A DNA stretch of 64,000 nucleotides, from positions 186,001-250,000 of the forward strand of contig CANIBP010000002.1 of the NCBI GenBank assembly GCA_947466075.1, in the 5' to 3' direction. Numbering within the stretch: position 1 is the first letter of the stretch; every line of letters starts with the position of its first letter. The translations under genes and the position numbers were made by a program. The notes beneath the pieces are model-generated. The model worked only from the letters and a program-made list of their open reading frames with translations. It did no database searches and was not told where the DNA came from. The stretch is from Verrucomicrobiaceae bacterium. Its GTDB lineage: Bacteria; Verrucomicrobiota; Verrucomicrobiia; Verrucomicrobiales; Verrucomicrobiaceae. Shown here piece by piece: positions 27,300 through 35,625 of the stretch.

Positions 27300-28757
27300 A
27301 TGGACGCCTCAGCCTCAAACACACCGCGAATTCTGGACCGCGAACCGCTGGTTCTGAATAACCGTTCCTATTCGTGGGTCACGAACCGCATCTGCGGCAT
27401 CGTGGAAAACAAGCAGCCCGCCCTCTGGTGGCTGCTCTTCATCCCGAGCGTGATCCTCACCGGCGTCATGGTGTTCTGCTTCACCTACCTCATTTCCACC
27501 GGCGTCGGTGTCTGGGGTCAGAAACAGCCGGTCGCCTGGGCCTGGGACATCACCAACTTCGTGTTCTGGATCGGTATCGGCCACGCCGGCACCCTCATCT
27601 CCGCTATTCTCTTCCTCACGCGTCAGAAGTGGCGTACCTCCGTCAATCGTGCAGCAGAGGCCATGACGATCTTCGCCGTGATGTGCGCCGGCCTGTTCCC
27701 GGCCTTCCACGTCGGTCGTGTATGGATGGTGTGGTTCCTTGCCCCGATTCCGAACGCCAACGCTATCTGGCAGAATTTCAAATCGCCCCTGCTGTGGGAC
27801 GTGTTCGCTGTTTCGACGTATTTCTCTGTCTCGCTCGTGTTTTGGTTCCTTGGTCTTGTGCCTGACCTTGCGACGCTGCGTGACCGCTGCCGTCCTGGCC
27901 TGAAAAAATTCCTCTACGGCCTGTTTGCCCTCGGCTGGCGCGGAGGCAACCGCCATTGGAGCCACTACGAGACTGCCTACATGTTGCTTGCTGCTCTCTC
28001 GACACCGCTGGTGCTGTCCGTGCATTCTGTCGTGTCCTTCGACTTCGCCACCTCCGTTGTTCCCGGCTGGCACACCACGATCTTCCCGCCCTACTTCGTT
28101 GCTGGCGCCATCTTCGGTGGTTTCGCGATGGTGCTGACGCTGATGATCCCCTGCCGTCGAATCTACGGTCTGGACGATCTCATTACGCCGAAGCACATCG
28201 ACAACATGGCCAAGATCATTCTGCTCACGGGCACGATCGTCGGCTACGCCTACTGCATGGAGCTGTTCATGGCCTACTACAGCGCCAATCCATATGAAGG
28301 CGCGGCATTCACGCTGCGCGGCCTCACTGGTCCGTCCACTTGGGCCTACTACTTCATGTTCAGCTTCAACGTCTTCTCGCCGCAGTTGTTCTGGTTCCGC
28401 TGGTGCCGTCACAACATGTGGGTCGTGATGTTCGTCTGCATGTGCGTGAACGCTGGCATGTGGTTCGAGCGCTACGTCATCATCGCCACCACGCTGGAGC
28501 GTCACATGACGCCGGGTTCATGGCGCGTCTATGAGGCCACTTGGGTCGATAAATACACCTTCTTGGGCACCTTCGGTTTCTTCATGATGCTGTTCCTGCT
28601 GTTCCTGCGCTTCCTGCCCGTCATCGCCATTGGTGAAGTGAAGGGTGTGCTGCCACAGTCGAACCCGCATCTTGACGACCATGCCGAGCCCGGCATTCAG
28701 GAGGAAGACCTCATGGAATACTCCGACCGTCACGTCCCCAAACCCGTCGCCGCCTAA
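27300..28757 (+). CDS. actC: Alternative complex III subunit C, NrfD/PsrC-like quinol-binding membrane protein
   Basis: 485 residues with about ten membrane helices in the NrfD/PsrC fold. Characteristic stretches are [34 protein letters not shown], and [22 protein letters not shown], the last holding the conserved His/Asp region thought to contact quinol and form the proton path. The protein anchors ActB and oxidises menaquinol or ubiquinol near the periplasmic face. It follows actB by nine bases. Its paralogue ActF lies three genes downstream, as expected. Confidence 0.95.
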   Translation: MDASASNTPRILDREPLVLNNRSYSWVTNRICGIVENKQPALWWLLFIPSVILTGVMVFCFTYLISTGVGVWGQKQPVAWAWDITNFVFWIGIGHAGTLISAILFLTRQKWRTSVNRAAEAMTIFAVMCAGLFPAFHVGRVWMVWFLAPIPNANAIWQNFKSPLLWDVFAVSTYFSVSLVFWFLGLVPDLATLRDRCRPGLKKFLYGLFALGWRGGNRHWSHYETAYMLLAALSTPLVLSVHSVVSFDFATSVVPGWHTTIFPPYFVAGAIFGGFAMVLTLMIPCRRIYGLDDLITPKHIDNMAKIILLTGTIVGYAYCMELFMAYYSANPYEGAAFTLRGLTGPSTWAYYFMFSFNVFSPQLFWFRWCRHNMWVVMFVCMCVNAGMWFERYVIIATTLERHMTPGSWRVYEATWVDKYTFLGTFGFFMMLFLLFLRFLPVIAIGEVKGVLPQSNPHLDDHAEPGIQEEDLMEYSDRHVPKPVAA

Positions 28758-28778
28758 CCTTTCAACCGATCCAGACCT

Positions 28779-29378
28779 GTGAGCACCACCCTCAAACGAG
28801 TCCACGGCTACCTCGCTGAATTCGACAGCGTCAAGGAGCTGTACCATGCCGCCGAGCATGTGCGCGACGCTGGTTATCAGCGCTGGGATGTGCATTCCCC
28901 GTTCGCGATTCACGGCATGGATGCCGCTATGGGCAATCCCCGCTCAAAGCTGCCCATCCTCGTTTTCTGCGGCGGCATCACTGGCACCACCATCGCGTTC
29001 ACGCTCCAAACGATCACGCAGACGAACTTCTGGAGCCACATCGGCCTCGGCTTCCTGCAAAAAATCGTCGAAACTTATCCCACCGTCGTGCAGGGCAAGC
29101 CCACCGACATCTGGACGCTGCCTGCGTTCTTCCCGGTGATGTTTGAGCTCACGATTCTGTTCAGCGCTTTCACCACACTGTTCGGCTTGCTCGCTTTGAT
29201 CGGCCTGCCACGCTGGAACCATCCGCTGTTTACTTCCAAGCGCTTCCCGAAATTCTCCGACGACGGATTCTTTGTCTGTATCGAAGCCCGCGATCCTAAA
29301 TTCTCCCAGGAAGGCACCAAGGCCCTGCTCGAAAAGGCCGGTGGTAAGAACATCGAACTCGTGGAGGACGAAATCTAA
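28779..29378 (+). CDS. actD: Alternative complex III subunit D (DUF3341)
   Basis: 199 residues from a GTG start at 28779 (GTGAGCACCACC); no closer ATG fits the family N-terminus. The layout is an N-terminal cytoplasmic domain (VHGYLAEFDSVKELYHAAE...YQRWDVHSPFAIHGMDAAMG), two membrane helices (LPILVFCGGITGTTIAFTLQ; LTILFSAFTTLFGLLALIG), then a C-terminal cytoplasmic domain including DDGFFVCIEARDPKFS. This is the DUF3341 pattern. In the complex ActD forms part of the cytoplasmic face next to ActC. It sits between actC and actE as in other act operons. Confidence 0.93.
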   Translation: MSTTLKRVHGYLAEFDSVKELYHAAEHVRDAGYQRWDVHSPFAIHGMDAAMGNPRSKLPILVFCGGITGTTIAFTLQTITQTNFWSHIGLGFLQKIVETYPTVVQGKPTDIWTLPAFFPVMFELTILFSAFTTLFGLLALIGLPRWNHPLFTSKRFPKFSDDGFFVCIEARDPKFSQEGTKALLEKAGGKNIELVEDEI

Positions 29379-29399
29379 GCCGCGCTTACCTCACGCACC

Positions 29400-30077
29400 A
29401 TGAAGTACTTCTTTCTCAGCTATCTCTTTGTCGCCGCGATCCTTGTGAGCGCGTTTGGCTTCCGTGGCAGCAAATCTGAGTTGCCGCCGCTCGAAATCAT
29501 CCCTGACATGGACCAGCAGGCCAAAATCAAATATCAAGCAGCGAGCGACTTCTTCTCCGATGGCCGTGGTGCGCGACTTCGCGTCAAGAACACCGTGCCG
29601 ATGGGCTTTGACATTCCCACCAAGCCAGCCGCCGACGGTGCCAAGCCTGCTCGTGTGGCCTTCAGCAACGGTCTCAGCTACTACGACACCGGTAAGATGG
29701 GTGATTTCTACGGCGACGGCCTGCCCACCGAGATCACGGGCGATGCGGCGGTCTTCAACGACCTCTTCATCAAACGCGGTGAACAGCGCTACGGCATCCA
29801 TTGCGCGATCTGCCACGGCGCATCTGGCAACGGCAAGGGCGTGACTTCCAAATACGGCATCCTTACCGCCTTCAACTTTCAGCAGCCGGGCAACACCGAC
29901 CCAGCCAATGCCGCCGCGTTCCGCGCGGATGGTGCCATCTTTGATGTCATCACCAACGGCAAAGGTTTGATGGGTGGTTACGGCGGCAACATCACCTTGC
30001 GCGACCGCTGGGCCATCGTGGCCTACATCCGCTCCTTGCAACTCGCCGCCAAAGAGTCCGGCGCCACCCTCCAGTAA
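29400..30077 (+). CDS. actE: Alternative complex III subunit E, monohaem cytochrome c
   Basis: 225 residues with an N-terminal hydrophobic segment (YFFLSYLFVAAILVSAF), acting as signal or anchor, and one haem site CAICHG near residue 135, followed by GNGKG. A Met axial ligand is likely in the GKGLMGGYGGNI region. No lipobox cysteine is visible near the N-terminus, unlike some ActE proteins reported to be lipid-anchored, so here the uncleaved helix probably anchors it. The haem would receive electrons from ActA and pass them to the downstream carriers encoded in this cluster. Confidence 0.92.
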   Translation: MKYFFLSYLFVAAILVSAFGFRGSKSELPPLEIIPDMDQQAKIKYQAASDFFSDGRGARLRVKNTVPMGFDIPTKPAADGAKPARVAFSNGLSYYDTGKMGDFYGDGLPTEITGDAAVFNDLFIKRGEQRYGIHCAICHGASGNGKGVTSKYGILTAFNFQQPGNTDPANAAAFRADGAIFDVITNGKGLMGGYGGNITLRDRWAIVAYIRSLQLAAKESGATLQ

Positions 30078-30101
30078 CGGCACGATCACGCGAACACAGG
30101 C

Positions 30102-31424
30102 ATGAGTCACCACGTCACCTTCAACGATCTGCCCCAGGGCGGAGAAAAATTCGAGCCGGCCAAGGGCGCGAAGCTCATCGGCGCATTGGGCCTGTTCGGC
30201 CTGCTGGGCCTCATTGCTTCTGCATTCTTCTTCTTCAAGAACACGGACACCTTCGCCTACTCCTGGCTGTTCGCGATCTTCTTCACCTTCACCTTCGTGG
30301 TGGGCGGTTGCTTCTGGATTCTGCTCCACAGCGCCTCGAATTCGAGCTGGGGTGTCGCCGTCCGCCGCATCTGGGAAAATCTGGCGAACATGATCCTCGT
30401 GCTAGGCATCCTAGCCTCGCCGCTGCTGCTTCCTGCGGTTCAAAAGCCGCTTTATGAGTGGATGGGCCATCACCGCACTGCGGCTGAGCATGCGCATCAT
30501 GATCACACCACCGTCAAAGAAGCGTTGCATCACGCCTCTGAGGCTGATCCGCATCTGCACGCTCTCGTGGCCAAGTTTGGTTACCTGAACATCAGCAATC
30601 ACTTCTTCCCGCCGTTTAGCTGGCAGGTGCGCTTCGTGCTCTACTTCCTCATCCTCTGGCACATCGCCCGCACCCTGCGTGGCAAGTCGCTCAAGCAGGA
30701 ACAGGACGGCGACATCAAGCACACCATCTCCGCGCGTGCGTTCTCCTGCCGCTGGCTGCTGTTCTATGCACTGACGGTGACTTTCGCGGCGGTTGATTGG
30801 CTCATGTCGCTCGACTACAACTGGTTCTCCACCATGTGGGGCGTTTACATCTTCGCTGGCTGTGCTTGGGCCTCGATGGCGCTCTCGATTCTCGTCGTCA
30901 CCTGGCTGCGTAGTCTTGGTTACTTGAAGAAAGTGGTCACGGACGAGCACTACCATTTGATGGGCAAGCTGCTGTTCGCCTTCACGGTGTTCTGGGCCTA
31001 CATCGCCTTCAGCCAGTATTTCCTCATCTGGTACGCTAACATTACCGAAGAAACGCGTTTCTACCTCACGCGTAACACCGAAGCATGGCGTGAGATTTCG
31101 ATCTTCCTCGTCGCTGGGCACTTTGTGGTTCCCTTCCTGTTCCTGCTCTCTCAACAGCGAAAAAAGAACCCGGTCGTCATCAGCATGGGTTGTATCTGGA
31201 TCATCTTCATGCACCTCGTGGACATCTATTGGAATGTCATCCCTGAGCGTGGTCCCTCGCTTGGCATTGGCGTGTGGGTTCCAGGCGCATGGGTGCAAGA
31301 TCTCGCCGCCGTGGCCGCCGTGTTCGGCACCATGGGCTTCCTTTACCTGCGCGGTCTTGCCAAATACAGCCTGTATCCATGGCGCGACCCGCGCCTCATC
31401 GAATCCGTGAACGTCGTCAACTGA
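30102..31424 (+). CDS. actF: Alternative complex III subunit F, NrfD-like membrane protein
   Basis: 440 residues with about ten helices, homologous to ActC but shorter. Recognisable parts are PFSWQVRFVLYFLILWHIAR, AVDWLMSLDYNWFSTMWGVY (a typical ActF block), and TEETRFYLTRNTEAWREIS. A His-rich loop (HHRTAAEHAHHDH, about 124-136) lies between early helices and could bind a metal or be a simple loop. ActF is not thought to bind quinol itself but contributes to a proton path and the complex interface. It is followed after 15 bases by a small anchored protein and then the CcoN-like gene. Confidence 0.94.
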   Translation: MSHHVTFNDLPQGGEKFEPAKGAKLIGALGLFGLLGLIASAFFFFKNTDTFAYSWLFAIFFTFTFVVGGCFWILLHSASNSSWGVAVRRIWENLANMILVLGILASPLLLPAVQKPLYEWMGHHRTAAEHAHHDHTTVKEALHHASEADPHLHALVAKFGYLNISNHFFPPFSWQVRFVLYFLILWHIARTLRGKSLKQEQDGDIKHTISARAFSCRWLLFYALTVTFAAVDWLMSLDYNWFSTMWGVYIFAGCAWASMALSILVVTWLRSLGYLKKVVTDEHYHLMGKLLFAFTVFWAYIAFSQYFLIWYANITEETRFYLTRNTEAWREISIFLVAGHFVVPFLFLLSQQRKKNPVVISMGCIWIIFMHLVDIYWNVIPERGPSLGIGVWVPGAWVQDLAAVAAVFGTMGFLYLRGLAKYSLYPWRDPRLIESVNVVN

Positions 31425-31439
31425 TCCCCCGATTTTTCC

Positions 31440-31871
31440 ATGTCGCAGTCTGATCCATCCCCCAAAGCCGGAGCAACCTTTCTGTGGGTGCTCGGAGCCT
31501 TCGCTGGCTTCGCCGTGCTGTTCATCGTTATCCAGGCCATGAGCGCCTCGAAGCTGGGCTTTGACCCACGCGCTGATGAACGCACCGCCAACACCGCTGA
31601 AATCCTCAAGGCGCAGACTGAAAACATTGCGAAGATCGGTTTCAGCGACGCCGCCAAGAAGAAAGCCGTGTTTGAAAAGTCACTCACTGCACTTGCTGCC
31701 AAAAAGCCCGCTGTCAGCACGCAAGTTGTTCCCGGCTCACCCACGCAGCTCAAGCAGGCCGCTGCTGCTGTACCAGCCGCGCCAACTCCTGCCGCCGCTC
31801 CCGTTTCACCCGCCCCTGCTGCTCCCGCAGCACCTGCACCGGCCCCTGCCGCACCCGCTCCGCCCAAGTAA
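31440..31871 (+). CDS. Small single-helix protein with Ala/Pro-rich tail, function unknown
   Basis: 143 residues: a short polar N-terminus, one membrane helix (TFLWVLGAFAGFAVLFIVIQ), a charged helical segment (about 45-90), and an Ala/Pro-rich C-terminal tail of about 40 residues. Nothing resembles the DUF or haem domains of known Act subunits, and no Cys is present. It is wedged between actF and the CcoN-like gene, with 15 and 3 bases on either side, so it is clearly co-expressed. It could be a lineage-specific accessory subunit or a tether between ACIII and the following module. The DNA for the tail is repetitive in GCx/CCx codons. Confidence 0.75.
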   Translation: MSQSDPSPKAGATFLWVLGAFAGFAVLFIVIQAMSASKLGFDPRADERTANTAEILKAQTENIAKIGFSDAAKKKAVFEKSLTALAAKKPAVSTQVVPGSPTQLKQAAAAVPAAPTPAAAPVSPAPAAPAAPAPAPAAPAPPK

Positions 31872-31874
31872 GTC

Positions 31875-33362
31875 ATGCAGACCACTCCTTCCACTCCTGA
31901 CACGGACCTTCAGGCCGACAACCTTCGCCGCGCGGCGATCGACAAGTCGGTGAAAGTTCCCGTGCTGTTCTTGTTCACCAACGGTGCCTTCTGGCTCATG
32001 CTCTCCACGATCCTCGGCGTTCTCGCCGCGATCAAACTGGTGGAGCCTGAATTCCTCGGCAACTGCCAGTACATCAGCTACGGCCGCCTTCAACCTGCCC
32101 ACATCAACGCACTTGTCTATGGTTGGGGTGTTCAAGCCGCACTCGGTGTCATGCTATGGATCATGGCACGTCGTTCCGGCCAGGAGCTGAAGTCTGGCAA
32201 GAGCCTGCTGCTCGTTGCCGCGATCTTTTGGAACATCACCATCACCTTTGGCATTCTCGCTGTCGTGATGGGCAAGAGCACCTCCATCGAGTGGCTGGAG
32301 ATGCCCAAGTTCGTGTGGCCCATCCTGCTGGGTTGCTTCCTCTGCTATGCATGGCCGATTGTACGCATGTTTGGTCGCGCTTTCCGTCCCGAGGGCTTCA
32401 TGGTCAGCACTTGGTACATCCTCGGTGCCTGCTTCTGGTTCCCATGGATCTTCATCACCGCCAACGTCGCGCTGCACTGCCTCCCAGGACTCGGTGCGCT
32501 CGGTGCCGGCATTGATGCATGGTACATCCACGGTGTGATCATGCTGTTCTTCGTCCCGGTCGGTGTTGGCGCTGCCTACTACTTCATTCCGAAGATCACC
32601 GGCCAGCCAATCGCTTCTGCACAGCTTGCTTCTGCTGGTTTCTGGACTCTCGCCATTCTCGGTGGCTGGACCGGCATGCAGAAATACATGGGCGGCCCGT
32701 TGCCTGCCTGGATGACTTCCATCGGCGCTGCCACCGGCGTGCTCCTGCTCATTCCAGTGGGCCTTGTCGGCCTGAATCATCACCTCACCACGCTTGGCAA
32801 GCACAGCGCCGCTGCCTCCAGCCCCACGCTGCGATTCGTGTTCTTCGGAGCGCTCTTCTATCCGGTCTCCGGTGTGGTTCTTGCCTTGAATTCCGCGTTC
32901 TGGACGGGTGCCAGCCTGCAGTTCACGCAGTCTTGGTATGCCTTCCAGATGGTCAGCGTGTACGGCTTCTTCAGCATGTGCGTGTTTGGTGCCATCTACT
33001 ACATCGTCCCGCGTCTCTCCGGCTGTGAGTGGCTCAGCGTGCGTCTCATTCGCAACCACTTCTGGTTCTCCGTCTATGGCGTCGGTACCATCGTCATCAT
33101 GAGCCTCGTCGCAGGCTGGCAGCAGGGCGCTGACTTGAACGATCCTGAGCACTGGGATCAGACCTTCATGAATCACGTCGTCAACTCCCGCGCCTACGTT
33201 GTCTCGCGTGCGGTGGCTTGGGCGCTCATCAGCTTCTCGAACCTCATGTTCCTTATCCATCTCTTGCTCATGGTGCTTGGTCTGGGTCGCCGCAGTTCGG
33301 CGCCTACCCTGCTGCATCACGACCATGATGAAACCGCCCTTCCCAACGGAGCACACGCATGA
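31875..33362 (+). CDS. CcoN-like haem-copper-oxidase homologue lacking the catalytic-site histidines
   Basis: 495 residues with about 12 helices and clear overall similarity to CcoN of cbb3 oxidases: YGRLQPAHINALVYGWG carries the helix-2 low-spin haem His (His76), and DAWYIHGV keeps the helix-6 CuB His (His219). The helix-7 block of CcoN, WAGPHHLHY, reads WTGMQKYMG here (Gln269-Lys270 in place of the His pair). The helix-10 HVH that ligates both haems is replaced by WYAFQMVSVYG (354-364), leaving a Met (359) as the only plausible ligand. It therefore cannot build a normal haem b3-CuB centre. A single His/Met low-spin haem is possible. It is translationally coupled (ATGA) to a CcoO-like gene. 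Alignment was done by eye from memory of CcoN. Confidence 0.85.
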   Translation: MQTTPSTPDTDLQADNLRRAAIDKSVKVPVLFLFTNGAFWLMLSTILGVLAAIKLVEPEFLGNCQYISYGRLQPAHINALVYGWGVQAALGVMLWIMARRSGQELKSGKSLLLVAAIFWNITITFGILAVVMGKSTSIEWLEMPKFVWPILLGCFLCYAWPIVRMFGRAFRPEGFMVSTWYILGACFWFPWIFITANVALHCLPGLGALGAGIDAWYIHGVIMLFFVPVGVGAAYYFIPKITGQPIASAQLASAGFWTLAILGGWTGMQKYMGGPLPAWMTSIGAATGVLLLIPVGLVGLNHHLTTLGKHSAAASSPTLRFVFFGALFYPVSGVVLALNSAFWTGASLQFTQSWYAFQMVSVYGFFSMCVFGAIYYIVPRLSGCEWLSVRLIRNHFWFSVYGVGTIVIMSLVAGWQQGADLNDPEHWDQTFMNHVVNSRAYVVSRAVAWALISFSNLMFLIHLLLMVLGLGRRSSAPTLLHHDHDETALPNGAHA

Positions 33363-34039
33363 CGAACTTCCGCACCTTCATTCTTGGTCTCACCGCCGCC
33401 TTCGGGCTGCCTTGGCTGTGCCTCATCGTCCTGCCGGCGATGCAGTACCAGCAGCTCATCCCTGTCGCTTATGACAAGGACAAAGACGGTGTGGAGGGCA
33501 TCTATCCTCCCGCTCCCATCAACGCCCAAGGCCAACTCGTTTACGTCCGTGAAGGCTGCAATCAGTGCCACACGCAGATGATCCGCCCGCAGCAGCTCGG
33601 CCTCGACGGCTGGTACAAAGGCTGGGGCCAAGATCAGCAAGGCCGCCCCACAGCTCCCGTGCGTCCCAACGTGCTGCGTGACTATCTCAGCGAAAAATAC
33701 GCCCTGCTCGGCGTGCAACGTGTGGGCCCTGAACTTGCCAATTATGGCTGGCGTGCACCGGATGAAGCCGCGCTTTATCAGCACCTCTACTCACCACGCA
33801 GTGTGCATGACTGGAGCACGATGCCAGCCTACACACAGCTCTTCAAAGTGCAGAAGATTCAAGGGCCCGTCTCTACGGATGCCCTGAAGCTACCGAAGAA
33901 ATTCGCCGTCGCCGCAGGCTATGAAGTCGTCCCGACGCTTGAAGCAAAGCAGCTTGTTCAATATCTCCAATCTCTGAAAAAGGATTATCCCATTCCCGGA
34001 CAGTCAGCCGCCGTCGCCGCTGCTCCTGCCAAAAAGTAG
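33359..34039 (+). CDS. CcoO-like membrane-anchored monohaem cytochrome c
   Basis: 226 residues. One N-terminal helix (FILGLTAAFGLPWLCLIVLP) is followed by the CcoO/FixO block VYVREGCNQCHTQMIRPQQ (Cys67, Cys70, His71). Then come GPELANYGWRAPDEAALYQH and SPRSVHDWSTMPAY, supplying the axial Met155. These are the diagnostic CcoO motifs, and the haem site is intact. Its start overlaps the CcoN-like stop by four bases, so the two form a pair as in ccoNO. Because the CcoN-like partner lacks its active site, this haem c is more likely a relay between ACIII and the aa3 oxidase than an oxidase feeder subunit. An Ala/Lys tail ends the protein. Confidence 0.88.
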   Translation: MTNFRTFILGLTAAFGLPWLCLIVLPAMQYQQLIPVAYDKDKDGVEGIYPPAPINAQGQLVYVREGCNQCHTQMIRPQQLGLDGWYKGWGQDQQGRPTAPVRPNVLRDYLSEKYALLGVQRVGPELANYGWRAPDEAALYQHLYSPRSVHDWSTMPAYTQLFKVQKIQGPVSTDALKLPKKFAVAAGYEVVPTLEAKQLVQYLQSLKKDYPIPGQSAAVAAAPAKK

Positions 34040-34048
34040 CCCTCCGCA

Positions 34049-34789
34049 TTGCCCATGAGCGCCTCCGCCCATCCCGACAGCACCGATCTTGATCGCCTCC
34101 ACTCCGCCGTGAAGCGCGAGAAGGCCGATCTCGCGCCCGAAAGCCAGCCCACACCCATGTGGGCAATGTTCTTGTTCTTTCTTTTTGCCATCATCGCTGG
34201 CAGCCAGCTTGGTTTCTATACCGGTGGTTGGAGCTTCGATGTCAGCAATCCTTTCACGGTCATCAATGGTGGTGGCGATCCCCGCCCAGGTGGTAGTGGC
34301 GCAGGCGCGGCACTTGATCCCTTCGCACTCGCCATGAAAAAAGGCGCCAGCGGCTATGCCGTCTGCGGTGGTTGCCATCAAGGCAACGGTGGCGGCCTTC
34401 CCGGCCAGTTTCCTCCCCTTGCTGGATCTGAGTGGGTATCTGGCGGCACCGAGCGTCTGATTCGTATTACGCAGCATGGCTTGGTGGGTGCAATCTCCGT
34501 CAAAGGTCAGGGATATAACACACCTGGTGGCATGCAACCCTTCGGCGCGGCGATGTCCTCTCAGGATCTTGCCAATGTGCTAACTTACGTACGTAACTCA
34601 TGGGGCAATGAAGCCACCATGATCACCAAGGAGATGGTGCAAAAAGTCCGCGACGAGGAAAAACGCGCCACCCAGTGGACCGAAGCAGATTTGAAACCTT
34701 TCGCCGATAAAAACGTCCCTGGGGAGATCCCAGCCGGACCTGGTGCCACCGCTGCGCCTGCCGCTGCTGCCGCACCCGCAGCCAAGTAA
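34049..34789 (+). CDS. Membrane-anchored monohaem cytochrome c, CcoP position
   Basis: 246 residues: a charged cytoplasmic N-terminus (about 1-34), one helix (WAMFLFFLFAIIAGSQLGFY), a Gly-rich linker, and a class I cytochrome c domain with VCGGCHQGNGGGLPGQFPPL (Cys104, Cys107, His108) and a Met ligand in the GGMQPFG block. It ends in an Ala/Pro-rich tail. CcoP of true cbb3 oxidases normally has two haems and two helices, so this resembles a simplified CcoP or an independent electron carrier. It follows the CcoO-like gene by nine bases. Confidence 0.88.
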   Translation: MPMSASAHPDSTDLDRLHSAVKREKADLAPESQPTPMWAMFLFFLFAIIAGSQLGFYTGGWSFDVSNPFTVINGGGDPRPGGSGAGAALDPFALAMKKGASGYAVCGGCHQGNGGGLPGQFPPLAGSEWVSGGTERLIRITQHGLVGAISVKGQGYNTPGGMQPFGAAMSSQDLANVLTYVRNSWGNEATMITKEMVQKVRDEEKRATQWTEADLKPFADKNVPGEIPAGPGATAAPAAAAAPAAK

Positions 34790-34803
34790 ATTTCGAAACC
34801 TCG

Positions 34804-35604
34804 ATGATCCGTGTAAAGCAAACCGTCTCCCGCCAGGCACCTTGGGTTGCCTTCGGAGCCGTCATGCTGATCGCGAACGTGAGTTGTGGCAAAATGCCCG
34901 AGACAGCAGCGGTCACGCTGAGCCCGGCCATTCAAATCGACGCAACACCCAGCATCACCGGCAAGGTGACGCTCAAAGGTGCTGATGCTGCCAAACTGCG
35001 CCAAGTCGTGGACGTCGGTGGCAATCCCTTCTGCACTGGGCATGGCGACATCATTGATTCAACTTGGCGTGTCGCCGCCGATGGTGCTCTGGCCGATGCA
35101 GTGATCACCGTGCGCGGCAGTCAGCGTGTCAGCAACCTGCCAGCGACGGCTCCGCTCATTGATCAAACAAACTGCGAGTTCGTGCCGCATACGATCGCTA
35201 TCCAGCCCGGCCAAAACGTTCGCTTTCACAACAGCGATCTGACCTTTCACAACATCCGCATCGCTCGGCACACGGGTGAAACACGCGAGAATATTGACAA
35301 CCTCGGTCAGCCCTCGCGTGGCGATGAAAACACGAAAGTTTTCAATGCTCCCGGAATCTACCGCCTCGAATGCGACGTGCATCGCTGGATGAGCGCATGG
35401 GTCTTTGTTCACGAAGGCGTTCATGCCGCCGTTTCCGCCGCTGATGGTCGTTTCGTCATCAACCATGCGCTGGCTGACGGTGATTATGTTGTCGAAGTTT
35501 GGCACCCACAATTTCCGAAGAGCGTATCTCAAACCGTCACCGTGCGTAATGGCAAAGCCACCGCCGATTTCGAGTTCGACTTCGCGACTGCTTTTCAACT
35601 TTGA
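34804..35604 (+). CDS. Cupredoxin-type lipoprotein with C-terminal carboxypeptidase-regulatory-like domain
   Basis: 266 residues. A hydrophobic leader ends ANVSC (Cys28), a reasonable though not ideal lipobox. The middle (about 95-205) is a cupredoxin: NCEFVPHTIAIQPGQ, FHNSDLTFHNI (candidate ligand His149), and RLECDVHRWMSAWV with Cys190, His193 and Met196 as the remaining type 1 copper ligands. The last ~60 residues (SAADGRFVINHALADGDYVV) look like a carboxypeptidase-regulatory-like beta domain. It would be a periplasmic lipid-anchored blue-copper electron carrier lying between the cytochrome genes and ctaD, plausibly delivering electrons to the CuA of the aa3 oxidase; a copper-delivery role is the alternative. 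Confidence 0.78.
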   Translation: MIRVKQTVSRQAPWVAFGAVMLIANVSCGKMPETAAVTLSPAIQIDATPSITGKVTLKGADAAKLRQVVDVGGNPFCTGHGDIIDSTWRVAADGALADAVITVRGSQRVSNLPATAPLIDQTNCEFVPHTIAIQPGQNVRFHNSDLTFHNIRIARHTGETRENIDNLGQPSRGDENTKVFNAPGIYRLECDVHRWMSAWVFVHEGVHAAVSAADGRFVINHALADGDYVVEVWHPQFPKSVSQTVTVRNGKATADFEFDFATAFQL

Positions 35605-35625
35605 ACCTGAAACTTTGAACCTCCC

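Noticed and set aside
27315..28505. Minus-strand frame of 396 codons over actC
   Set aside because: Antisense of a conserved membrane protein, rich in His/Glu/Asp as expected from reversed hydrophobic codons.
32154..33356. Minus-strand frame of 400 codons over the CcoN-like gene
   Set aside because: Same antisense effect; the sense frame has membrane helices and CcoN motifs.
31875..34789. A functional second terminal oxidase of cbb3 type
   Set aside because: The CcoN-like subunit lacks the CuB His pair and the haem-ligand HxH, so an oxygen-reducing cbb3 enzyme is unlikely despite CcoO-like and CcoP-position genes.
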